This document shows, one piece after another, positions 1 to 10,195 of a stretch of 64,000 nucleotides of DNA. The position numbers and the translations under genes are program-made. Position 1 is the stretch's first letter; the number at the start of each line of letters is the position of its first letter. The notes under the pieces are model-generated. The model saw nothing but the letters and a program-made list of their open reading frames with translations. It did not search any database and had not been told where the DNA came from. Source of the DNA: Cycas panzhihuaensis (lineage: Eukaryota; Cycadophyta); NCBI GenBank assembly GCA_023213395.1, contig CM041465.1, positions 233,313,741-233,377,740 of the forward strand, in the 5' to 3' direction.

Positions 1-507
1 ATGTACATGTTAAGATGTAGCTTTTGACATATTGAAGTTTGGATTCTAAGATAGTGGATCTGGAAAGATTATACTTTTATGCATTTTTCAAGCAAAATTT
101 TTTAATGCATTTTTAGAAATATGACTTCACCATCTTATTAGAAATGACATTCCGAATACTTTTTTCTTCTATTATAAATTTAAATTCCATCATTTAGGCC
201 TTCAGATTTGTAATTTTAAAAAAAATTTATTTATTTATCATTATTTATAAATTTTATGAAAAAATCACAAAAATAGGGCAAAATAGCATGCATCTAGTTT
301 TAGAAAAATCAATATTTTAGTGGCAAGTTAATTCACTTTTTAGCCCTTTATGTCTTTTGTATTGAAATTTCTAAAAACATATTTAGAAACATTGTACTAA
401 AGCAAGGGAAATCTTAGATCAGAAGCAACATCCAATTCCCCTGCTAAATCTAGTACGCTTTTTCTATTTACACACATAGTATAAAGCATCATATAAAGTA
501 GCAATAA
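1..507. other. AT-rich intergenic sequence
   Basis: There is no open frame of note, no repeat boundary and no RNA gene that I can recognise. The stretch ends at the AATAA (503-507) that is the left target-site copy of the Copia-A insertion. Confidence 0.6.
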
Positions 508-1149
508 TGTTGGGTATTGTGACAACAATTATAGGCCTAAAATTATGGCCTATTTTAGCACGATTTCCCCCCCTAATCTTTCTTAAGGGGTTCCAAGGGG
601 GGAAGGAGCCCCCTTGGCCAAGGGGTGTGGGGGGGTGGAACGCCCCCCATTAGGAGGGGGTTCGGGGGCGATAGCCCCCAATCCGAAAAATTAACCATGT
701 AAACCTTATTAAAGTGTAAAGAGAATCTGATTCGTACAATAAAAATATCCTAGATTCTACGGTTGAGATTTTAGGTCTTGGATATCCTCTCATGTAGCCC
801 GTTTTAGGGCTTTTCTTATTATGTTGTAATGTTATGCAATGTACTATGAAGAGGGCAGTGGCTAATTATTGTTCCAGAGAGTACTCTGTATCTGTGATGT
901 ACTATTTTCTCCATTTTGTAGCAATAAAGATCGATACCTTTCCTATGTGGATGTTTCCCTAGCACACTGCTAGGGTTTTACCACGTTATATTGGGTGCAC
1001 ATGTGATGTTTGGCTTTCATTGTCTTGTTACTATATAATCTCTGATTTTAAGAACTTGCATGTAATTGTATGTTTTATTTCTATAACTAGTTATAAGAAA
1101 GTAATAGATCTTGGTGGTTGCCAGAGGGTTGGACCTTCTATTCTCAATA
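508..1149 (+). repeat. 5' LTR of Copia-A
   Basis: This 642-bp LTR opens with TGTTGGG; its expected CAACA terminus is mutated to CAATA. It holds a very GC-rich hairpin module at 593-679 near its start and a plant-type polyadenylation signal AATAAA at 923-928. A near-identical copy lies at 5120-5762. LTRs carry the element's promoter and polyadenylation site; I cannot place a TATA box with confidence. Confidence 0.93.
593..679 (+). promoter_or_regulatory. GC-rich three-hairpin module in the 5' LTR
   Basis: Three adjacent inverted repeats are visible. CCAAGGGGG (593-601) pairs with CCCCCTTGG (609-617). GAAC plus a C-run (638-648) pairs with a G-run plus GTTC (656-663). GGGGGC (664-669) pairs with GCCCCC (674-679) around a GATA loop. 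The copy at 5205-5290 keeps all three. Several runs of four or more G could also form a quadruplex. A regulatory role is inference from its place in the LTR. Confidence 0.6.
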
Positions 1150-1151
1150 AG

Positions 1152-1162
1152 TGGTATCAGAG
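1152..1162 (+). other. Primer-binding site, tRNA-iMet type (Copia-A)
   Basis: TGGTATCAGAG lies two bases past the 5' LTR. This word is complementary to the 3' end of plant initiator-methionine tRNA and is the standard Copia minus-strand primer site. Confidence 0.93.
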
Positions 1163-1218
1163 TCACTCTTTTCCTTACAACGAGTGTGTGAAGGTTTTTG
1201 GTATTAGCTTTTCTACAC

Positions 1219-2070
1219 CAAATGGTGAAACTGGTGAGTGAAAAGTTTGAGGTGGAGAAATTTAATGGCAAGAATAACTTCGAGTTGTGGAAGCTAAAAG
1301 CATACGATATTCTTATACAGCAGGGTTTGTATAAAGCCCTTATAGGAAAATCAAAGAAACCCGTGGGGATGGACGATGATGAATGGGATGATTTAGACAA
1401 AAAGGTACTTAACACAATACGATTGTGCTTGGCGGATGAAGTTTTATTTAACATCGCAGGGGAGCAAACGACAGCAAGATTATAGACTCGGTTAGAAGGC
1501 CTATATATGACCAAATCAATAACGAACTGAATCTACCTAAAGAGGCAACTGCCTGGTTCATGTATGAAGGAAGGTATAAAAATCGCTGACCATTTAAATA
1601 TTTTCAATACTCTTATTTGCCAATTAACTAGTATTAATATTAAAATTGAGGATGAAGACAAGGCAGTTACCCTGTTATGCTCATTACCCAAATCCTAGGA
1701 TAATATTGTCACCTCAATTAGTTTTAGCACTATAGATGAATTGGAATATGACTTTGTTGTGAGTGCTTTGCTAATGGAAGAAGTGCAGAGGAAGTCTAGT
1801 CTTGAAACGTCCACACCAAAAGCCATGACAGTAAGGGGTAGAACATTTGAGAGAGGATAAAACTCCAGGGATACATTGGGATCCAAGTCAAAGAGCAAAA
1901 AGAGTAAGCTCAGGTGTTGGCATTGTAATAAGATCGGTCACCTCAAGAAGGATTGTTACAAAAGGAAGGAATTCTAGAAAAAAGAAGATCCTACCAAGGA
2001 GGCAAATTAGGTGGAGTCGAATGAAGGTATGGATGATGATGTCTTGGTTACTTGTAATGTTTCTCATTAT
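1219..2070 (+). pseudogene. Copia-A gag remnant
   Basis: Gag forms the particle that packages the element RNA. The frame starts at ATG 1219 (MVKLVSEKFEVEKFNGKN), a typical Copia gag N-terminus with the FNGKNNFELWK motif. It runs to a TAG at 1483, where relatives have tryptophan in ARLWTKLEGLY; the match resumes directly after the stop (TRLEGLYMTKS). Further stops and frameshifts follow. A CCHC zinc knuckle is readable near 1911-1960 (CWHCNKIGHLKKDC), so the RNA-binding module survived as sequence. It is dead as a gene. Confidence 0.85.
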
Positions 2071-3400
2071 CACCATGACTGGTTATTAGATTTAGGTGCT
2101 TTGCACCACATGTGTCCACACAGGAGTTAGTTCTCATCATACCAACCTCTTAATGGTGGTGATGTGTTTATGGGAAACAAAGTTTCTTGTAAGATAGTGG
2201 GCATTGGTAGCATCAGAATTAAGATGTTCAATGGGGTAGTCAGAACATTAACTAAGGTTAAACATGTACCTGATTTAAAAAAGAACCTGATTTCCTTGGG
2301 TGAATTAGATTCGGGTGGTTTTAAGCATACAGGTCATGAAAGAGTCCTAAAGGTGTCAAAGGGCACCTTGGTTGTTATGAAAGCCTTAAAGAGAGGAAAA
2401 CTTTATATTTTAGTGGGAAGTATAGATGTCATCCAAGTAGCTACAATGTCAAAGACTGCAGAAGATCCTGCTCAGCTATGGCATCAAAGACTTGGGCACA
2501 TGAGTGAGAAAGGACTTAAGGTACTGATAAATCGTAAGTTACTTCCTAACTTGCAGCTTTCAGATTTAGCTTTTTGTAAATATTGTATTTTTGGAAAATA
2601 GTATAGACTCAGGTTTAAAGTAGGGAGTCACACTAGTAAAGGCATTCTGAATTATATACATTTAGATGTATAGGGGCTAGCCCCTAAAATATCTTGTGGA
2701 GGATCATTATATTTTGTCACATTTATAGATGATTACTCCAGGAAGGTATGGGTCTATTTTTTGAAAAGGAAATCTGAAGTTTTCAGTGTGTTTAAGCAGT
2801 TCAAGGCTTTAGTTGAGAATAGTACTGGTAAGATAATTAAATGTTTAAGAACTGACAATGGAGGTGAGTTTAACTCCTTGGAATTTAAGAACTATTGCAG
2901 AGAAGCTAGGATTGAAAGACACAAGACCACTAGCTATACTCTGCAGCAAAATGGCATTGCTGAGCATATGAATAGGACACTCCTGGAAAGAGCAAGAAGT
3001 ATGCTAAGTAATGCAGGAGTGGAGCAAGGCTTGTGGGCAGAAGCTGTTTAAATAGCTTGCTATCTGGTAAATAGGTCACCATCAGTTGCAATAGATTGTA
3101 AGATTCCTAAAGAGGTATGGACTAGACATCCATGTGATTTGTCAAATTTAAAAGCTTTTGGTTATGATGCTTATGCCTGGACTGACAAAAGCAAACATTC
3201 AAAGTTAGACCCAAAATCCAAGAGATATATCTTTGTTGGTTATGGTGATAAGGATGGTGTGAAGGGATACAGGTTGTGGGATCCTACTGCCCACAAAATG
3301 ACCATTAACAGAGATGTCATATTTAATGAATCTCCCCTTGTAAAATCAGATAGTGTAGAAGCTAAAATAAAATAGGAGCAACAGGATGAACATCAATAAG
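2071..3400 (+). pseudogene. Copia-A protease and integrase remnant
   Basis: The protease active site near 2074-2126 reads DWLLDLGALHHMC. Copia proteases have DSG here, so the catalytic triad is broken (Ser codon to Leu, a C-to-T change). The GAG-pre-integrase zinc-binding part follows at about 2470-2600 (LWHQRLGHMSEKGL, then CKYC). The integrase catalytic core follows: LDV with the next Trp turned into a stop near 2670, LRTDNGGEF near 2850 and [15 protein letters not shown] near 2955. These supply D, D and E of the DDE triad. A stop at 3049 splits the core, and the C-terminal YIFVGYGDKDGVKGYRLWD segment is at 3225-3285. The element could not make functional enzymes. Confidence 0.88.
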
Positions 3401-3599
3401 TTAAGTTTGAAATGCAGCCATCTGTGAAATCAGAAGAGCATGAAGATCTTTCTGAAGATGAATCAGCAGCAAATTCACAGGAGTATGTGGATACTCCTCT
3501 ACCAATAGTTAGAAGATCTACATGAGTCAGTCATCCACCTGATAGGTACAGCCCTTCTATTTCTATTGCTTTAGTTTCTAATGATGGTGAGCCCACATG

Positions 3600-5072
3600 T
3601 TATCAGAAAGCAGTAGATGATATTCATGGAGAGAAGTGGATAAGGGCTATGCAAGAAGAGATAGATGCCTTGAAGAAAAATCATTCATGGGACTTGGTAG
3701 AACTTCCACATGGCAAGAAGACTATTGGTTGCAGGTGGGTTTTCAAAAAGAAAATGGATGTTGATAGAAAGGTTGATAAATATAGGGCACGACTGGTGGC
3801 AAAAGGCTTTGCACAGAAAGCAGGTATTGACTTTCATGAGATCTTTTCACTAGTTGTTAAACTTGTCTCAATTTGAGTGCTGTTAGCATTGGTAGCTTCT
3901 CTCGATTTGGAGTTGGAGCAGTTAGATGTAAAAATAGCTTTTCTACATGGAGATTTAGATGAGGAGATCTATATGGATCAACCAGAGGGGTTTGTACAAG
4001 ATGGCAGGAAAAGACTTGTTTGCAGGCTCAGGAAATCATTGTATGGCATGAAGCAATCACCCAGGCAGTGGTACAAGAAGATTGATTATTCATTATCTTG
4101 GTGTTATATATTGATGACATGCTGGTTGCAAGCAAGAGCATGGTAGAAATCAACAAGCTAAAGGCTCAATTGGCTAGGACTTTTGATATGAAGGATCTAG
4201 GAGCTGCAAAACAAATCTTAGGCATGGAGATACACAGAGACAGGAAAAGTGGTAAGCTATGGTTATCATAGCAGAAATATGTGGAGAAGGTACTAACTAG
4301 GTTTGGGATGGAAAATGTGAAACTAGTGAGTATCCCTTTGGCTTCCCACTTCAAGCTTTCATCTAATATGAGTCCTAGTAGTGAAGAAGAAAAGGCTTAT
4401 ATGTCTTGTGTGCCTCATGCCAGTGCAATAGAAAGTTTGATGTATGCCATGGTATGTACAAGACCTAATATTTCACATGCAGTTAGTGTAGTTAGCAAGT
4501 TTATGGCAAAACCAGGAAAGGAGCATTGGGTTGTAGTGAAATGGGTGCTTCGGTATTTGAGAGGCACTAGTGATTACTGCATCACCTTTGGAGGTACAGG
4601 TAATCAGGTTTATGGATATGTTGATTTAGATTTTGCAGGAGATTTAGACAAAAGAAGGTCTACTTCAGGTTATGTTTTCACTCTTGTAAATGGTCCAGTT
4701 AGTTAGATGTCTAAATTATAGAGCACAATTGCACTGTCAACCACAAAAACTGAATATATTACTGCAGCACATGCTTGTAAAGAGGCAATCTAGTTACAGG
4801 GTCTATTGGTTGAGCTTGGAAGGAGACAGGAAAATGTAAAGGTATTTTGTGACAGTTAAAGTGCTATTTACCTAGCCAAGAATCCAGCTTATCACAGTAG
4901 AACAAAGCATATTACTTTAAAGTACCATTTTGTTAAATAGGTTGTGGAAGCAGGTGGAGTGCCACTTGAGAAGATTTACACCAATCAGAATTATGCTGAT
5001 ATATTCACTAAACCAGTACCATTAGAGAAGTTCAAATGGTGTTTGACTTCTGTTGGCTTGCAGAAAAGATGA
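3600..5072 (+). pseudogene. Copia-A reverse transcriptase and RNase H remnant
   Basis: RT starts near 3640 (WIRAMQEEIDALKKNHSWDL), followed by GCRWVFKKK, YRARLVAKGF and QLDVKIAFLHGDL. After QWYKK (about 4078) the frame shifts. The usual stretch of roughly 40 or more codons before the active site is missing, and the sequence jumps to YIDDMLVASK near 4108-4140. The catalytic aspartates survive but the palm is deleted. Downstream come LGMEIHRDRKSGKLWLS, the RNase H part beginning near 4600 (YVDLDFAGDLDKRRSTSGY) and the C-terminus NYADIFTKPVPLEKFKWCL. The final TGA is at 5070-5072. At least six other stops interrupt it. Confidence 0.88.
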
Positions 5073-5108
5073 TGAAGGATCCAGGAAAGGTAGCGGGTAA
5101 TTGTTGTC

Positions 5109-5119
5109 AAGGTGGAGAT
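5109..5119 (+). other. Polypurine tract (Copia-A)
   Basis: AAGGTGGAGAT sits directly before the right LTR, at the place where plus-strand DNA synthesis starts in LTR retrotransposons. This form is common in plant Copia elements. Confidence 0.85.
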
Positions 5120-5762
5120 TGTTGGGTATTGTGACAACAATTATAGGCCTAAAATTATGGCCTATTTTAGCGCGATTTCCCCCCCAAATCTTTCTTAAGG
5201 GGTTCCAAGGGGGGAAGGAGCCCCCTTGGCCAGGGGGTGTGGGGGGGGTGGAACGCCCCCCACTAGGAGGGGGTTCGGGGGCGATAGCCCCCAATCTGAA
5301 AAATTGACCATGTAAACCTTATTAAAGTGTAAAGAGAATTAGGATCGTACAATAAAAATACCCTAGATTCTACGGTTGAGATTTTAGGTCTTGGATGTCC
5401 TCTCATGTAGCTCGTTTTAGGGATTTTCTTATTATGTTGTAATGTTATACAATGTACTGTGAAGAGGGCGGCGGCTGATTATTATTCCAGAGAGCACTCT
5501 ATATCTGTGATGTACTATTTTCTCCATTCTGTAACAATAAAGATCGATACATTTCCTGTATGGATGTTTCCCTAGCACACTGCTAGGGTTTTACGACATT
5601 ATATAGGGTGCACATGTGATGTTTGGCTTTCATTATCTTGTTACTATATAATCTCTGATTTTAAGAACTTACATGTAATTGTATGTTTCATTTCTGTAAC
5701 TAGTTGTAAGAAAGTAATAGATCTTGCTGGCTGTTAGAGGGTTGGACCTTCTATTCTCAACA
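5120..5762 (+). repeat. 3' LTR of Copia-A
   Basis: This 643-bp LTR runs from TGTTGGG to CTCAACA with intact terminal inverted repeats. It is followed by target copy AATAA (5763-5767). AATAAA lies at 5536-5541, and the hairpin module recurs at 5205-5290. It differs from the left LTR at about 6-7% of sites. Confidence 0.94.
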
Positions 5763-6689
5763 AATAATAACAAAGCAAGCACGGAAGGCAAGCAAGCACA
5801 TTTGGTAACTTTCTATTTTAGTTTTTAGTTGTTTGAAAATAACTTACATTATTCCTAAAAAAAATCCCATCCATATGATTTATACCACCAGTTATTGACT
5901 TGTGCGCACACTCACCTTGGTTGAAATAAACCATGGTTGGCCGAAGTCCAGGTCCCAAGGTAGGTGTGAGTTTCATACTAGGTATGGTCTTAACCAGAAT
6001 AGTGGTGGAAGGACAACTTAGTCATACCTACGGCCTCCAATTAGGGATAATCCTGATAACTACCTAAGAAAACAGAAAATCTTAATATAAGATTAAAATT
6101 AACCTGGTCCAATATCCGTCATAGCCATGGGATATGCAGATACCATTTGACTCTTTGGAGGAAGTATATAACTATTCAATGGTAAACTGAGTGAGGACTG
6201 AGAGTACCTGGGCTCTACTGTGACTTAGATTTCATCACCAAGTATAGGTGCAGGTATCGTAGGTGAATGTCCTAATCATATACTAGAAGCCTTAAGCATC
6301 AAAACCTCACCTACATTTGGATATAAGTTAGAGGTTAGTGGCATGACACATCACCGCTCTTTGCCAACTCTACATTAGACCTCATTCTTGTATTATTGCT
6401 TATACTCAATTTTCATAGTTGTTGAAAAATACTTAATCATTGCTTACTTCTCATCCTAGCATTTATTTATACATCTCTGTTGCACCAGGTGTACTAGTTA
6501 CACATGTTAATGACATACTTTTATCATCTCTTCTACTTCTTTATTATTACCATGCCATTTTAATTTAAATAGAATGTCAACTGCATATTGAAAGGTAAAG
6601 AAAATTAGGATTTGTAGTACCCCAGAGTTAAAAATGCTATAAAGTATGAAGACCTTTGGAGAGCCCACTTGTAGCCTACACCCATCATA
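5763..6689. other. Unassigned spacer between Copia-A and Copia-B
   Basis: No protein motif, LTR end or RNA gene could be recognised. It may contain diverged 5' parts of Copia-B, but I see no match to the Copia-B LTR candidate at 16597. Confidence 0.4.
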
Positions 6690-7400
6690 CCTGCAACCGC
6701 TACAATACCTTCTTCTGGTGGATCTTGAAAAGATTCATACAAGAATTTTATTGGTTACTGATCACTCCTTGCATAACTTGATTAATGAAGAGTAACATGA
6801 TATAGCTTAGAAAGTCCTTGAAGTTCTCAAGAAGAACTTAGATACTAAGTCAGATTTAGAATTTGTTTATCTTATTTTGAAAATGAACAAATTAAAAATG
6901 CAGAAGGTATGAGCTCATGAGAAAAATAAATCACCTTCAACCAATAAAATAAGAAATTGATAAAGATTTTAAGACCTAATGCATCACTTGGATATTCTTG
7001 ATCTAATCATGTCTGCATGTCCCTAATTATAAAAGCTTACTTGGAAGTCTTCAATCTAGTGGAACATTGAAGACACTTAACTTCGAAGCATTTGCCAAGA
7101 AGTTCATAGAATTTTACAAGACCTTTGATACCAACTTTGTAGCTTTTGACTCTCTTCTAGATGCAGCCTTTAAGATGGAAGAAGAAGCTTGCTACACAAA
7201 AAGTCAAGGTATCTCTCATGGTAGAGGAAATAATTGAGTAAGAGGAAGAGGAAGAAACATGGGAAATCATCCACAAGGTCAACCAAACCCTCAGTCACAA
7301 TCTCGATGGTCTCAAGGCTAAGGGCCACCTCAACAAAAAGTAAGATAGTCAGACTAAACTAGTACATCTTCAGGGATTGGTAATTAAACTATTATGTATG
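6690..7400 (+). pseudogene. Copia-B gag remnant
   Basis: Broken frames read like Copia gag: TDHSLHNLINEE near 6755, VLEVLKKNLDTKSDLEFVY near 6810, and an Arg/Gly-rich tail (SHGRGNN, then VRGRGRNMGNH) at 7215-7270, followed by a Pro/Gln-rich stretch. No start codon or intact zinc knuckle is visible. The gag assignment rests on position and on the RG-rich linker before protease. Confidence 0.55.
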
Positions 7401-7659
7401 ATCAGTATAACTATGAAAGACACTTTACAAAAGATTATAGAACTGCCACTTATAAGTTGGCTAAGTTCCAACCAAAACATAGAGCTCACAATGTTGAAGA
7501 AACTTATGAAGAATCCTTTAGTGGTACAGATTTCATATAAGCACACTTTTAAAGAATTGAGGGATCTTCGATATCAAATACCATTAGCCAATCAAAGAGA
7601 TACTTTGAAGCTCAATGTGGATATATCACTTGTAAATTCCTTTCACCAATACCAATCCC

Positions 7660-8556
7660 TATTGGAATTACAAATAGTGTGGCTTCAATTGATGGACAAT
7701 GGATTATAGACACATGAGCAACTCAACATATGACATGCAATCACAATCTATATTAAACATTTGACTCAAATGTTAAAGTAGTTATTCACATGGCTAATAA
7801 ATCACAACAACCTATTGAAGGAATTGGTAACATTTGCCTGAAACTCTCACACTTAAGAGATTTTACATTGCTTGATGTCTTATACATACCTAATCTCAAA
7901 TAAAACCTACTCTCTTTATCTACACTTGTCTCTCATGGATTTAATCTAAGTGTAACTACAAATGACTAGACTCTTTAGGTCATTCACCCTCCAACTGATC
8001 AAGTGGTCATGACTGGACATCTCTCTAGCAAATTCTTTTGATAGAATGGCTTTCCATCTTTTGAACCCCATTGTGCCTAAAGCCCTTATGTCAATGAAGA
8101 ATTTGTATTTAACTTCATCCTAACCTACCTAACATTGTCACTAGAAGCTCTTTGGCATACTCACATGGTCCATGTTCATATCGATAAACTTAGAGATCTT
8201 TATAACACTCTTCTAAATATTCTAAAGTTCTCCAACAAGCCGTTCAAATGTGAAGCTTGTATCATTTCTAAATCTCAACGATAACCCTTTCCTAAAAGTC
8301 AGTGGAAATCAAGCCATCCATTACAATTGGTACACTCTAATCTATGTGGACCAATGCCCATTTCTTCATGGAAGGGCAAGTTATATTACATCTCTTTCAT
8401 TGATGATTTTACTAGAAAAGTATGGGTAGCTTTTTTACACAAGAAAGATAAAACCTTCCATGTATTCAAAGAAATCAAAGCCCACACTAAAAAAGAGTTA
8501 GGTTATCAACTCAAATATCTTCGAATTGATAATGATGGCAAATATACTTCGCATGA
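7660..8556 (+). pseudogene. Copia-B protease and integrase, N-terminal half
   Basis: The protease active site near 7695-7735 reads QWIIDT-stop-ATQHMTC; relatives have DTGATQHMT, so the triad Gly codon (GGA) became TGA. The integrase zinc-binding part is at 8145-8280 (LWHTHMVHVH, then CEACIISKSQR). The catalytic core starts at 8327 (HSNLCGPMPISSWKGK). The first catalytic residue is Asn where the family has Asp, consistent with GAT to AAT. LRIDNDGKYTS at 8519-8551 retains the second Asp. The frame is then cut by LINE-A. Confidence 0.82.
8546..8556 (+). repeat. Left target-site duplication of LINE-A
   Basis: ACTTCGCATGA matches ACTTCACATGA at 13659-13669 with one change. It marks where LINE-A entered Copia-B. 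Confidence 0.9.
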
Positions 8557-8862
8557 TGAACCAGTCATGGCTGAGGCAGTGGGTAGTCATTATGGACTAA
8601 TGGCATCCAATTGGAGGAAACTGGGGGATAGAAGTCCTAGATCTTCTCCTCTATCTTCAAGGCAGAGCTGGATTGAATGGTGCCCTCTGAGTTGGTAGAG
8701 GCTTCAAGTGGCACCAAAGTAAAAGGTCCAAAGCCAAAATGATAGACAAAGGGTGATAGCAAGTTTAAGACTAAAGAGAAATATGTTCTCATGTATCTAA
8801 TGGCCAAGGTATATCTATGGTTTGGTAAGTAACCAACCTGTTTTAAAATTTTCTTCTTGAAT

Positions 8863-10195
8863 ATGGACAAGGATCAAATCTTCCAAAACTAGAATAATAA
8901 CCCTTCTCAGGAGAGATCTTACTCTGAAGTATTAAGATCCAACAATGAAGAGACTTATGATTTAAACCCCATTATTCTAGATAACAAAGTCAAACTGAAA
9001 ATCCCCCTAGGTCTAGTGGAGAAAACTAAGAAATTCTAGGAGAATTACCTCGTAGGTCGCTTCTCTGGGCCTAGACCCTAGCTAGAATCTGTTAGAAGCT
9101 AGACTAGGACCAAATGGAAGATGGTAGGAAATGTGGAGGTTATTGCAATGCCAAAGGGCTACGTACCATTTAAATTTATCTCTCAAGAAGATATGACTAA
9201 TATTCTCCTAAAAGCCCCTTAGATGTTAGGGAGGAAAGCATTAATCCTCAAAAAATGGCACAGGGACTTTAATCCTTTGGTTCCTAGGGTCAAGCAAGCA
9301 CCCATTTGGGTCTAGTTGCTAGGTCTCCCATTATAATACTGGAATCTAGAGATACTGAATGGGATTGCGAAAGTTGTGGGACCTCTATTAGTTATGGATT
9401 ATGTAACCAAATATAAGTAGACTTATCAATGGCAGGTTCTATGCTCTAGCCAGGATTGGAAAACCCCTCCTAGAAGAATTATGGATTGACATGGAAGATC
9501 AAACATGGGCCCAATCCCTGATATACGAAATAGATAACTTTAGGTGTTTGGCATGCAGGTGATTAGGTCATTTACCTTAGAAATGCCCAGGGGAAAAGTA
9601 TACAAGGGGAGAAAAATAGGAAGGAAAGTTGGAGAACCGTCAAGAGGTGACAGAACCTCATGAATTGGTGTAAAATGAATGCTCCCTAAAGATGCAAGAC
9701 GAACATACCCTAGAGATGTAAGATGTTCCACCTCTGGAGGTCCAAGTTGATAACCCTCCTAAGGTGAAAACAAGAACTCTAAGGGGGCTGCAATGTGAGA
9801 CTTATCACCAAGGGGTTATGGACCTCAGGTTTGATCCTAACAAGGAGGACACCCTTTCTAAAACAGGGGAATAGGAGGTTCAGGTGCTAGGTCCTCAAGA
9901 GCTAGAAAGGGTAGGCATATAAGAGGAAATTACCCTTGCAGGTCTAGGGGCATTGAGTTACCCCCCTTTGACCCACTCAGAAGAGGCTCAGTAGAAGATT
10001 TTAGATGTGGGTTCCAAACAATGGGTGGGTAGGCCTCCCATGAAATTGGTTAGAGAAAGGGAAACGACTACCCAAGTGGATCAAGGCAACTAGAAAACTC
10101 TTAATGATGGCTTCCTCGAAGGGCCCAGACTCAAACCTCGCACTGAAGGATGGGACCTACCTAAAGGTGAGGCCTCAGAGGTCTAGAAGCAAAGA
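8863..10195 (+). pseudogene. LINE-A ORF1 remnant (DUF4283 and CCHC knuckle)
   Basis: From ATG 8863 (MDKDQIFQN) the broken frame carries the ORF1 pattern: ENYLVGRFSGPRP near 9040, PKGYVPFKFIS near 9155, then LGRKALILKKWHRDFNPL near 9230 and APIWV near 9300, typical of DUF4283. The knuckle near 9540-9590 reads CLACR-stop-LGHLP-stop-KC, with two Trp or Cys codons turned to stops. The C-terminal part is charged. ORF1 of plant LINEs binds element RNA. LINE-B holds the homologous frame. Confidence 0.75.

Larger units (their letters stand above)
508..5762 (+). mobile_element. Complete but dead Ty1/Copia LTR retrotransposon (Copia-A)
   Basis: Two LTRs (508-1149 and 5120-5762) begin TGTTGGG and end CAATA or CAACA. 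They are bounded by the same 5-bp target duplication AATAA (503-507 and 5763-5767). A tRNA-iMet primer-binding site follows the left LTR and a purine tract precedes the right one. Gag, protease, integrase, reverse transcriptase and RNase H appear in Copia order on the plus strand. By eye the two LTRs differ at about 42 of 643 positions (6-7%), mostly transitions, so the insertion is old. Many in-frame stops and an internal RT deletion make it non-autonomous. No other element is nested inside it. Confidence 0.95.

Noticed and set aside
1017-1514. 165-codon minus-strand frame
   Set aside because: It is antisense to the Copia-A LTR and gag start, with no family resemblance.
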